A stretch of DNA of 64,000 nucleotides from Pterobdella sp. o SKG-2022 (Eukaryota > Annelida > Clitellata > Hirudinida > Piscicolidae). Position numbers and translations under genes: made by a program. The stretch covers positions 4,811,651 through 4,875,650 of the forward strand of contig OZ038327.1 in the NCBI GenBank assembly GCA_964035795.1, given 5' to 3'. How positions within the stretch are numbered: the stretch's first letter is position 1; each line of letters starts with the position of its first letter. Below the pieces are notes generated by a model. That model had not been told where the DNA came from, did not search any database, and saw only the letters and a program-made list of their open reading frames with translations. Of this stretch, positions 1-10,437 are shown piece after piece.

Positions 1-1190
1 ACAAGTTAACAAAATTCTTTCATTTGAACCTAAGTAATAATATGACGTATGTTTGCATGTACATTAAACATCCAAAAAGTTGAAAAAGTTGATTATTAAT
101 CTTATTATGCATATTGATCGAAATAAGTTTCTGTCAAAAAGAATTTATTAAATAATGAAAAGTTATTTATTAGAAACTTTTGAGTAACAATACTAGTTTC
201 ATTTTATGTCGTTTTCCTATTTTAATATCGTATTCTAAAATGAAAAATCAAGTTTAACACCTTAAATATTGAAAAATGAAATGAAAAAATCAAATAAATG
301 ATTGATAATCAATAAAGACATTGTCAAAATGTTAACCAACATAGTTTATAAGTACTTGAAGATTTGTTGAAGAATTTTCAACACTGACAATAATATGATG
401 ATTAATCATTTTCAATATAAACCGTTGTGTTCACTTGTAGCATATTGTTTTCAGACTATCATTCATTGAAATAGATATGCATGAAGAAAGGCTCAGAGGA
501 TTTCTGTTCAAAAATATCATCCATTAATCCGGTTAGTAAAACTATATTCATATTTCCTAAAATCTTTGAGAAAATTTAATAATTCAGAAATTGGGCTGAC
601 TTTTGGGATAAGAATGAAAGTGCATTAACTAGGGCTAGCTAGATTTCAGAAAAGGCAGTTTGTGCTAGAAGAGCTAAGAAAGGATTTATAAAAGAGATTT
701 TCAAAAAGTGCATTAATGGTTGAATCGCTTTTTCTAAAACTATTCACAGTTTGGTCGTCATGAAAACCAGAAACCAAGATCTCCAGTAGCTTTTGGTCTC
801 CAAAACAGGAAATCTTTGAATTATAAAGGGGAGATGCATAGAGCTTTTGATGAATTTAAAAATTGATGCTTTTATTTGACTGAGACTTGTTATGATGCAG
901 AGTTTACGTATATCAGCAGAACAAGGGAAGAGGAGTTCACAGAACTTGAAAAAGCAAAAACCAGAAGGCGTGTTGCTGAGAATACTCTGCTCACCAACCA
1001 TGAAGGAGTAACAGTAATTGTCACTTCCAAACTTCATGTCTTTTTTATAATATCTTTTTGAAATTTTGAAATTTTGAATTTTCCACTGTCAACATTTTTT
1101 TTTACTTCTAGCTCTCTTAAAGAATTTGTTGTTTATAGAACAGCAAATGCCATCTCAGTTTTTTTAAAATTTCAAAAATTTATAAAAAAT
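1..1190. other. AT-rich non-coding stretch
   Basis: I see no convincing exon, repeat family or RNA gene here. Short open frames around 744-1061 on both strands have no recognisable motif. The stretch leads into a decayed LINE, so its right part may be unrecognisable LINE sequence. Confidence 0.4.
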
Positions 1191-1480
1191 TTTGACGACC
1201 AAGAATGTTCTCATTTTTGGTGACTTCAATTTTCACCTAAAATCTTTTGATGACACAGATGCCTAAAAGTTCTTCGATGTTTTGAGCGCACGTGGTTTTG
1301 AATCCAAGAACCAACAATGAAATTAGGTTGTTGGCATGATTTTGTTGCCTCAGTTTAGATATTTATTATATAAAAGCTGGCAACTCTGACCATAAACTTT
1401 TTAGTTGGTCATGCAACTTAGTAAAACTCCACTTACCTACAAGCAGTCAGAGACTAGGTGTTGGAAATCTTAAGACATTT
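1190..1480 (+). pseudogene. Decayed LINE endonuclease fragment
   Basis: A forward translation near 1200-1310 reads VLIFGDFNFHL followed by a DVLSARGF-like segment. This matches the GDFN box of the apurinic-type endonuclease of non-LTR retrotransposons. A weak SDH-like end of the same domain follows near 1390-1480. Stops and frame changes interrupt it and no reverse transcriptase follows, so this is an old fragment. L2/CR1-like is my best guess at the clade. A SINE lies directly downstream. Confidence 0.5.
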
Positions 1481-1486
1481 TTGTCA

Positions 1487-1775
1487 GCTCATATAGCTCC
1501 ACTGGTAGAGCAATAGACTAATTATCTACAGTTACCGGGTTAGACCCCGTGTTGTACCAGTAATTAGCACCTGTTTTGAATGTTTTTGAAACTAAAGTCA
1601 TCTGATGCTCTAATGGCGGAAACGTCCATAAATTATCTACAGTTACTTGGTTCGATCTCGTGTTGGGTTGGCAATTAGCACATGTTCCACAGTGTGTTTT
1701 TGCTACATTAAATTTGTAGCAAGTGCTTTGATCTATAAGTAAAAGCGCTTTTAAAAACCACATTACATTACATCA
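1487..1775 (+). repeat. tRNA-derived SINE, partly dimeric copy
   Basis: The left part carries an A-box-like TAGCTCCACTGGTAGAGC, an anticodon-arm-like GACTAATTATC and a B-box-like GGTTAGACCCC. After 1620 the anticodon arm and B-box region repeat, followed by the family body (AATTAGCACATGTTCCACAG) and a tail ending in ATTACATTACAT. The copy therefore looks like one and a half units joined. Promoter boxes are degenerate, so activity is unlikely. Confidence 0.75.
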
Positions 1776-2359
1776 CTGAATTTTTCATGTCTAAGGTTTT
1801 TGAGTTTAGTGGATTTCAGCAAAAAGTATTAAATATTTCAAATTTATAAATTATAAGTTTGTTTAGACCGTCTGTAATGATAGGATGAGTTATTTTTTGA
1901 TGAAACGGCATAGTGTAATAATTGCAACTTTTTTTTGAATCATTAAACTTATGTTTGCTAAATTTCGTTTTGAAGTTAAAAAAAATAAGTATTGATTTAA
2001 AACGCTTTTTGCTTCAAAACCAATCTACCTATCCAATCTCATTCAACCTAAGTCAATTTCAAGATCGCTTCATTCTTCCTTTTTAACAACCCTCATAAAT
2101 CATTCCACCAAAAACAATGTATCTGAAAAAGCTTTTAGAAACTACTGTTTGGAACTCTCTACTAGCTAACATAAAATTTTCTACGTCTCTGAGTGAATTA
2201 TCTTATATTTTCAATTGAATTTTGAAAAATTTCAAACTAACAAACTATTCTATGTATAATTTGTTTGTGGACCGTAATTTTCTGAGATGGGTCGTTTATT
2301 TTAAAACTTTTTTTCAATATTCATTTGAAATATGTAGAGTAAAAATGATTTAGATATCT
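1776..2359. other. AT-rich non-coding stretch
   Basis: No exon, repeat or RNA gene is recognisable between the SINE and the following LINE remnant. Confidence 0.4.
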
Positions 2360-2640
2360 GGCATGACGTTGCTATACAGTCCATGTTTCACATTCATAGA
2401 GCAAAACTGGCAGAATAACTGCACGTTAAACTTATTCTTGCCTTTTCTCTGACGCTTCTTCAAAACCCACATGTTTTTCTAGCAAACGTTGCACTAGTTC
2501 TAGTAAGTCTGGCTTCATCTCGTGATCACCCATTAATTTTCTGATTAAGGCACTACCATGATGAACTTTTTCAGTTTCTCTCTGTTGATAAAAGGATTTT
2601 GTTGAGTGTTGAATTTGTCTAGAGCAAGCTGGAACATGCT
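2360..2640 (-). pseudogene. Decayed LINE reverse transcriptase C-terminal fragment
   Basis: The reverse strand near 2370-2430 reads ILPVLLYECETWTV, the conserved YG-x-E-T-W-like segment found after the reverse transcriptase in RTE-like LINEs. The upstream part of this frame has stops. It may belong to the same family as the fragment at 5.1-5.85 kb. The SLC22 gene begins just downstream on the other strand. Confidence 0.4.
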
Positions 2641-2727
2641 TGCGAAATTTTAAATTTTATGAAATATTTTATTTTTCAATAAAAAGACCAACAAAACTGA
2701 TTTTCAGAATAAGAACTAAGAAGAAAA

Positions 2728-5700
2728 ATGGAGGTAAACGAAGCAATGGAGAAACTAGGTTACACAGGGAAATGGCAGACTCTCGTATTCATAGTGATGA
2801 TCTTCATGCTTATGCCCACTATCGTATGGAATAATTGCTCTTTTGTTTTTTTGGGTTAGTTGAATTAGATTTTAAATGATTCAATTTTTTCTTTTCCATA
2901 GATTATAAAAAAAATGTTCTAGCAACTATTTCTAATATTTGTGTTAAGTTTTTTGCCAACTCTAACCATTACTTATAGCTTGATAAACACTAATTTGGTT
3001 TATTATATTTTTTATTGATGCCTCTACAAGTATATTAAAATATACGTTAAATTAAGAGCATACTTCTTTGGATGCCTGTATAACTCCTTTGGTAGAGCAC
3101 AAGACTAATTATCTAATATTACCGGGTTTGCAGTATTTATAAAGCGCTTTTCGTCCTAGATCAAAGCACTTGCTAAAAATTTAATTTAGCGAAAACACAT
3201 TGTGGAACAGGTGCTAATTGTCGGCCCACACGGGATTGAACCTGGTAATTTTAGATACTTAGTTTAACGCTTTACCGATGAGCTATACGGGCCGACAATT
3301 AACGCTTGTTCCATATTTTTTTTGATACATTGAATTTCGAGCAAGTGCTTCATGCTCATTAGAAAAGCGCTCAATAAATTAACATTTAATTACCCATGAA
3401 TCAAAAATATTCGAAAGTACAGCACTAACGCTCAAACACTTGATCAGGTTACATACCTGAACACCACTGCAAAATCCCAAACAACTTTTCAATACAACAA
3501 TGGATCCCTAAAAATGAAGATGGAAAATTTGAATCTTGCTCAATGTTTGTCAATTCGTCTGTTAGTAATGAGACAGTCTATTGCACCGATGGTTGGGAGT
3601 ATGAAGAGCAAGATATAGGAACAACTATTGTGAACGAGGTGATGTTGTTTTGATGAAAAGAGGAATCATATATTTTTCATCTTAACTTTCAAATAAAAAT
3701 TTTTTCAAAGTGGGACCTCGTTTGTGACAATGCCTATTATGCTGGTATTTCGCAAGTATTGTTTTACTTAGGAGAGATGGCAGCCTTTTATTTAGTGGGA
3801 CTGGCTGACATTTTTGGGCGTAAACCAGTTTCTCTGTTTTTTTTATTTCTAACTTCTACTACTGGCTTATTGATTTCATTTTCTACAAGTTTTCCTGTTT
3901 TTGCTCTAGGAAAGCTTTTGCATGGAATTTTTTCAGTATGTTCATAAATATATATTTAACTCAAAAAATTTTCTTTTTGAAAATATTGCATTAAAAAGTT
4001 TCAAAGTTCAATTTCCATGAAGATGACGCCAGTTACAACAAACTTCATTATTAAAGGTACCCGATGGTATCTGTGGGGTATATCTAACTGAGATGACTTC
4101 CAAGATCAACATGGAATTCATAGTACTAAATAGCTATGCACACTGGGGAATAACTGGTTCTCTTCTTGTCGTCATCTGGTATTTTTTGAAAAATTGGACA
4201 TACGTTCTTTTTATTACAAACCTGTTTGGGTTGTTAGCGTTGCCTATTTTGATGTGAGTTTTCTTTTAAAATAACATTCAAAAAACAACTAAGATGGCAT
4301 AAATTTTTAACTTCAACTTTTTTAGATGGTTTTTGCCAGAAACAGTGTACTGGTTACACGCAAACAACAAAATAAAAAAAGCCGAAGAGGTTCTGATAAA
4401 TGCAGGAAAACTCAACAATGTCCAATTTACAAGACCTATACTGATGCCACCACAAAATCAAAATAACTTTGTTGAAAATGAAAAAGATTTTGAAGAAAAA
4501 ACTTTCATAGAAAAAATGAAAGCAATATTCAAACAAATTTTCAAAAAAGATTCAAAATCAAATGAAAAATTGAAGACACAATATTCCATCAAAGAACTGT
4601 ATAGAAATTCTCATCTCCTTAGACATATGTCTTATGGCTTATTTTATCTGTGGGTTCAACGTTCGTCTTTTATTGAAAAATAAAATTATTCAATACAAGA
4701 AATACCTAAATAAAGAAATGCTTTTTTATGAATGAAAATTGTTTTAAATCCTGCAAAACTCTTTTTCTTTCTGTTCGATCCTCTTTGTGAGTTGTGGCTT
4801 TCCTTGCAAAATTATGCAATGTTTCAAAGAGGAAAGATGGCACATCATAAGAGATGCTGGACAAAACTTGATAGATGGGTCGAAGATTAAAGTGAGCTGT
4901 ATCAAGTAGTAGGTACATCTAACCATGACTACGTTTATAACCTTCCCAAATTTTCTTTGGTTCATCTTAATCAGCTTATGATCAATGGCTGATCATTTTG
5001 GTACCAAAACAGTTTAATAATGCCAAAAAACAACCCTTTACGAAAATAAACAAATGCCACTAGAAAAGTTTTGGCTTGAATTCTTCATAAACGGCCTCAA
5101 AAGTTAGATGATCAAGTTTATCTGAAATCCAAATGTTGATTTCGTAACAAAGATTTATTTGCCAATTACAAAAATGTCATCTGAGCAATGATTACTTCTG
5201 TATATACCGTTTGTAGATCTCAACAATGCATTTGACTGGTAGAACGAAAATCTTTTTAAACTGCTTTTTGAAATCTGGTTGTCTTCTAATTTTCCTTACA
5301 CTGATATGTTCGTTTCACGATGGCATGCAAGCCACAATGCAGCTTGACGGTCAGACTTTTGGCTTTTTCTGTTAAACAAGATAAGCGAGGCTGTTGAGCT
5401 TATATTTTTCCTATGTCCTTGATGCCTTTTTTAGACAGAAACGTTGGTGTATTCCTCCTTGCACAGAATAATAGTGATTTTTTCAAGTCTGCATGATTTC
5501 GGTCTAAACCAAAAACAAAATGGGTTAGAGTTCTCTAGTTGCTTTATGTTGATGATGCTTTTTTAGCCATCTACAAGAACTTACCTGCTTCAATAAAGCA
5601 CTCAAACATTGTGGTCCAACTAAAAGATTAGAAAAAATTTTAATCAAGTTTTCAAGCTATGAAGCTCATGGCTTCAAAGTGAACAAATCTTTGCTGAAAG

Positions 5701-8403
5701 AAGTTGATACATTTACCTGTCTAAGTTCCTTGCTGTTCAAAAGCATGAAAGTCGATTCTGAAATCACTTTTAAAATAGGAAAGGCTCCAACATTCTTTGG
5801 TCGACTAAATAGCGTGTTTGGTAAAACTAGCATTTCAGCATTTGCACTAAGGTCGGCCCGTACAGCTCAGCTGGTAGAGCATTAAACTAATTATCTAAAG
5901 TTACCTGGTTTGATCTCGCGTGGGCCTACAATTAGCACCTGTACCACAGTGTGTTTTTGCTACATTAAAATTTTAGCAAGCAGTTTGGTCTATTAGAAAA
6001 AACTCTTCATAAATACTGTATTACATTAAAAGATCAGACTTTACGAAGTATGTGTTTTTAGCATTCTTTTTCATGGCGCTGAAAATCGGACAACATAACG
6101 AAAACAGGAAACTTGACTCAGTGCTTTTCATACGAGTGCTGAAATTTTTTGAAAAAACCTTGAGACATGGCCACAAATGAGAATCTTTTTTTTTACCCCG
6201 AGCACTCTAATCTTGTTGGGTGCTCTTAATGTCCTCATCAAGACCGTCCAGTGGTCGAGAAACTCAGCCGCTCTCACGGGGTCAGTCCACAGACTCTCGA
6301 GGCCCAGTGTGTGAGAGGTGGTCTGGGTGGAGGAGGGTATGTTTAGGGTGTAGTTGATGTTGTTGTTGAATGTGGATTGTTTTTTGTATCTGGGGTGGGC
6401 TTCTTGTGTGGTGAGTGGGTGTAGGGGATGAGTGGACAAGGGAAGCTTTTTGTGTGAGTTGTGATGCGTGAAGTTTGAGATGGTTTTGGAGTGGGAGGAT
6501 TTTGGTCTCTGAGTGGAGGTGTTGGGTGTTGGTGTCTAGGGTGCAGCCAGTGATTGTTCTCAAGGCTGCCTTTTGGATTTTTTGGAGTTTGTTGAGGGAG
6601 GTGGATGAGATGATGGGTGTCCCAAGAGAGGCAGGCCTACACGTGGTCGGGATGTGTACTCAAGAGAACCAAATCTGTCTCAACACCTTCCGTCCTCTCT
6701 TTCTCAACAAGAGGAGAACCTCAAATCAAATGAGGACCTATTTGAGATTACTGGCTCAACATTTTTTTCTTCCTTGCTGAAGTTTTATTGTTTGTCATGG
6801 GCTTGAAACTCAAACCGCCTGCCAAATAACCACATTCCTCGTTTTATTCTTTGCAGTGTACTAGAAATTAATCGCCTATTGTTTCGAAACATAATAGGAA
6901 ACACTTTTCTATTTGACCTGATATCTGGACTAAGTTTACTTGGGACCGCGTTGGCTGAAAAACACGCTACACAAAGGATGCAGCCTCGATTCAAGAAATT
7001 ATCTTGATAAACTTTGAAATACTCAGTTGAATTATCCTATAACCTCAACAATAAAGTTAATCCAAGCATGGTCATACTTGACGAAACTGGCCTACTACTA
7101 GTGAAATGCTCAACCCTTTAGTTTTATTCTGCAATAGGCTTTGAAAATTTTTGAAGTTATGACGGATATAGCTTGAAGTTTTAAAGTTTTCGCATTTCAC
7201 TGACAATTCTGCATATTTTTGAATTTTTAAATAAAACAAAGTCAATAGAATGTCTTACAAAGATAAATTTTGACTTGATGCATATTTATTTCAGTTTCAA
7301 CATGCTGAATATAGAAGGTTTGACGTACATTTCTCCAGCAATCTCAACCCACAGATATTTGAGCACTTTTCTCACATTTTTATTTGAAATTCCTTGTGAA
7401 TTTTGTGGTTGGGTTTTAGCAAAAAAGTATTTTCTGTCTTAACTTGATAAATTTTTTTAGTTTTCCATAAATGCTCACAGATACAGTATGAGAAACACAA
7501 TGGTTTTTTGTTCACTTTTGATGGCATTTTCAATCTTCATGTGTGTTATTTTCTTATTGCTAACAGGTAAAAGTTTAACATTTAAGTGTGAATTAGTTAA
7601 AAAATAATTCAAAACTATGAATAAATGCTTTGAAAACTTCCATAATCTCCAACCTAGTGATACTCTGAGTAAAGAATAGTATCAAATAATTTGAATTTTT
7701 TGATGAAAGCCTATCACGACTGTCTAGAGATCTAAAATTTTGCTCTCGTTCTTGGTTTAAAAAAATATTCAGCCACTCAGTTTTTAAATATTTTCATGAC
7801 TTTATGTCAATATCCGTTCTTCAGCTCAACACAACTAACAATGCATTTAAACTTAACAAAAACCAGATAATAAATGACGTGCATGACTTTAAATGCAGGC
7901 AGATGCCAACTTAATTCTATATAAAAAAACCTTAAATTATATTATTTTTTTTAATTTTTTTTTTTTCACAAATTATTTTATTTAAATCGCTTTTTACCTC
8001 ACTTTTTTATTTCGAAATTGGTTTCGTCTTCATATAATTGACATTCTTACTGTACATGTACAGAAAAAATTTAAATCTACAATCATTTGTAAATTAAACA
8101 AACAGACACAATCTTAAAAATGATCACCAAACCATGCTGATTGAATTTCATAAAGTTATAAACTAAGCGTATCTGATTATTTATAAGTATCATTAATAAT
8201 TTCAGACGAACAAGTTACAAACTACACCACAATCATATTTTGTACCTTAGCAAAGTTTTGTGTGAGTGTGACAATGGCTATTGGCTATGGTTACTCGTGT
8301 ACTTTGTTCCCTACAAACTTGAGGTGGTTTTTGGGCTGTAGAACTTATTTATCATGCCACTTTTGATTGAAACGAAAAATATTTCTTATTTCAAATAACC
8401 ACG

Positions 8404-8484
<81 letters not shown>

Positions 8485-9227
8485 ATCACTTTTTCAAATC
8501 TGTTGTACATTGGTTAATGGACAGCAGTGTTTTTCATGTAGATTAGCGTGTATTTTGATGCCTTCAGTCCATGCACGTTGTTCATGGTTTGTTTTTTTCT
8601 GCATGTGCTTTTTGAGCACTTCTGACATTCGAATAACAACATGAGCAAGACCGCCTGCATTAGAGTCTCTTGCCGCATAATTTGTTGATGTTCTCTCGTA
8701 TATATGACTGTCAAGTGTGCTATTCTTATAAATTCTTATCAAATCATTCAAATTTTATAGAAACCGAGCATATGGACTTTGCCGTTTTATTTCACGAATT
8801 GGCATAATGTCTGCTGCTTTTTCTCCTTATATGGTAAATGCATTTTCAAAGTTTTTTCAGAACCATTTGAAAAATTATTTTGAATGCTTTTTTTTATTCA
8901 TTTTCAATTATTATTCCTATTATCTACAAAATAATGATCTATATTTTATCTCTAATCATACGTAATATATGCCTTTCCTATTCCTATATAATCTTCCCTA
9001 CACAGCTCACGGTATTCCCCATAGGAACCTATGTTATATTTGCTGTAAGTTCACTGATGAGTGCACTAATACTCTTAATTTTGCCTGACACCAGTGGTCT
9101 GGCTCTACCTGAAACGATCGAAGATATTGAAAATATTTATGAAAAAGATAAGATTTCCGAAAATACAAAACTATCAGCAGAGATGACAAATTTTTCCAGT
9201 ATTAAAAATAAAGGAGCAAAGGATTGA
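2728..9227 (+). CDS. SLC22-family organic ion transporter, 10 exons
   Basis: Predicted polytopic membrane transporter of the major facilitator superfamily, moving organic cations, anions or zwitterions; the substrate cannot be read from sequence. Exons: 2728-2854, 3448-3638, 3711-3935, 4057-4253, 4326-4649, 7295-7426, 7481-7566, 8206-8323, 8761-8833, 9006-9227. All junctions are GT..AG and phase-compatible, giving about 564 aa, usual for the family. Family marks in order are the extracellular loop with N-glycosylation sites (NSSVSNET) ending in GWEYEEQD..WDLVCD, the MFS box GLADIFGRKP, PETVYWL in place of PESPRWL, LFPTNLRNRAYG, SRIG..SPY, and the LPET tail. The ATG follows a TTTTCAG acceptor-like site by 20 nt. 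Intron 5 (2.6 kb) holds LINE and SINE debris. The exon 5 donor at 4650 is the least certain junction. AATAAA-like signals lie near 9317-9350. The clade within SLC22 is unresolved. Confidence 0.9.
3066..3400. repeat. Rearranged SINE cluster (head +, body -, head -, body +)
   Basis: In intron 1 of the SLC22 gene. A plus-strand tRNA-like head at about 3070-3128 abuts a minus-strand SINE (body 3131-3216, head 3221-3296). A plus-strand body without its own head runs to about 3395. The two bodies form an inverted repeat around one tRNA-like head. The junction falls in GGGCCGACAATTA, shared by the 5' and 3' acceptor-stem strands. Confidence 0.75.
5100..5850 (+). pseudogene. Decayed RTE-like LINE reverse transcriptase
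   Basis: Inside SLC22 intron 5. Pieced together across frames, the forward strand gives NNAFD, FHDGM, LLYVDDAFLA (the catalytic YVDD box) and a tail with KEVDTFTCLSSLL and FGRLNSVFG. These match, in order, the reverse transcriptase and post-RT region of RTE-like LINEs. Many stops and frameshifts show an old dead copy. The 3' side is cut by a SINE at 5853. The clade rests on the tail motif alone. Confidence 0.65.
5853..6033 (+). repeat. tRNA-derived SINE, nearly full length
   Basis: This is the cleanest copy of the family: GTCGGCCCGTACAGCTCAGC start, A-box GTAGAGC, a possible anticodon stem around CTAATTA, B-box-like GGTTTGATCTC, acceptor-stem partner GTGGGCC, body AATTAGCACCTGTACCACAG and tail TACTGTATTACATTA. 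The loop would place AAT (Ile) at the anticodon. It has inserted into or beside the RTE-like remnant in SLC22 intron 5. Confidence 0.85.
6184..6738 (-). mobile_element. Jockey-like LINE copy with inverted 5' piece
   Basis: From 6184 to about 6618 the minus strand carries the 3' part of the LINE also present at 18-21 kb, including SLWTDPVRAAEFLDHWTV and an A-tract (T9 on plus). From about 6622 to 6736 the plus strand carries the element's 5'-most segment (GAGAGGCAGGCCTACACG). All internal sequence is missing. The 5' piece is therefore inverted relative to the 3' piece. A short AAATGAG at both ends may be a target-site duplication. It lies in SLC22 intron 5. Confidence 0.8.
6740..7294. other. 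Remainder of SLC22 intron 5
   Basis: AT-rich sequence with no exon or repeat that I can identify. The 3' end is the acceptor TTTATTTCAG before exon 6. Confidence 0.4.
8407..8482. repeat. (TA)n microsatellite, about 37 units
   Basis: An uninterrupted TA tract in SLC22 intron 8. Such tracts extrude hairpins easily and are length-polymorphic in most genomes. Confidence 0.95.
8494..8751 (-). other. Unassigned 85-codon open frame
   Basis: An open frame antisense to SLC22 intron 8, beside the TA tract. It reads SHIYERTSTNYAARDSNAGG and GLAHVVIRMSEVLKKHMQK. Composition is more protein-like than the neighbouring simple-sequence frames, but I recognise no family. It may be a fragment of a mobile-element ORF. 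Confidence 0.25.
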
Positions 9228-10437
9228 AAAAAGATGATAGATTTAGGAACAATGTTTTTGTCTTCAAAATAGTTTTATGGATTGAGGTTTAATCAAGTGA
9301 ATTTTAGTTTTTCTCTGAAAATAAAGCAAAATTTTCGAAATCATTAATAAAAAATTAATAGAATAATTCCATGCAAAATGGTTAAAACAAGGCATTTGCC
9401 AGAATTTGGTGATAGGTCAAAGTAAGGCTCAACAAGAAAGCAGAAGAATAACGCTGAATTTTAAAATAGATTTTATAAAAGTATTAATTGTTTTTGCTTA
9501 ACGCAAACAAATATAAAAACAAAAAAAAGTGGAAAACTCCGATTTAAAAAAAAAAGTGGACAAGAAGTTGATTATAGTAGGTTGAAGGTGAAAAATGATC
9601 AGCTTCAGGCTCACTTGAGATCTTTTCACTCGAAAAAGTTTCAAAATAAATATTTTGCTCACTTGATATGATTCAAGTAATCAGTTAAAACGATTAATAA
9701 GCACTAAACATTCGAAGCGGATTATAAAGGTGAGTTCTCGAAAGCACCAAAACCATTCTTTTGAAGGGCCCTGTGGTTTAAACCAGTCATGATTTTAGGA
9801 GCTTTCATTTTGAGAAGAATCCCTCAAGTAACTCCAACTAAGAGAGATTATTCAATAAAGTTTTAGAAACTTTTATTATGATATCGTGTTGTTTGACGGA
9901 GAATGAATGAAGAAAGGTGGATTTTCAAGGGGATGATCTTCCAGTAGGCACATTGAATGAAGCTCAAAAATGGATTTCTAAAAATAATTTTTCTTTTCTA
10001 AGCTAGTGGTTGTGTTGTTTGATATTCACAACTTATGAAGACTATGCTGAAAATCTGGATTTGTAGGATATATCTGAGTTTTTTTATTGTCTTTGATTTT
10101 TTAAGATGGAACCAAAGCAGCTTAACACAAAACTTTATAAAATCTAATTTTAAAACTTTTTTTGGACGTTTTATATAAGTTCAACATTTCATGAATTATT
10201 AGGGTGAATTTTATGATATATTTAAAGATATATAAAATTGGTCTTTTGAGAACAAACGTTTCTTGAAACTTGGTTCACTTGAAAGTTTAAAAAATACAAG
10301 CAAGTTTGTCAAAAATAAATAAATAAAATATCTCTTGAAATATAAATTAACTTTCTACTGAACTAATATTTAAAACAAAACAGAGGTTTCCATTAAAAGG
10401 TTTGTTTATAACCATTGATATTGAATAGAATAAAAGC
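9228..10437. other. Intergenic region between convergent genes
   Basis: The SLC22 gene (+) and the repeat-stalk gene (-) converge here. Apart from AATAAA-like signals near 9317-9350 I see no gene, repeat family or RNA. Confidence 0.5.
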
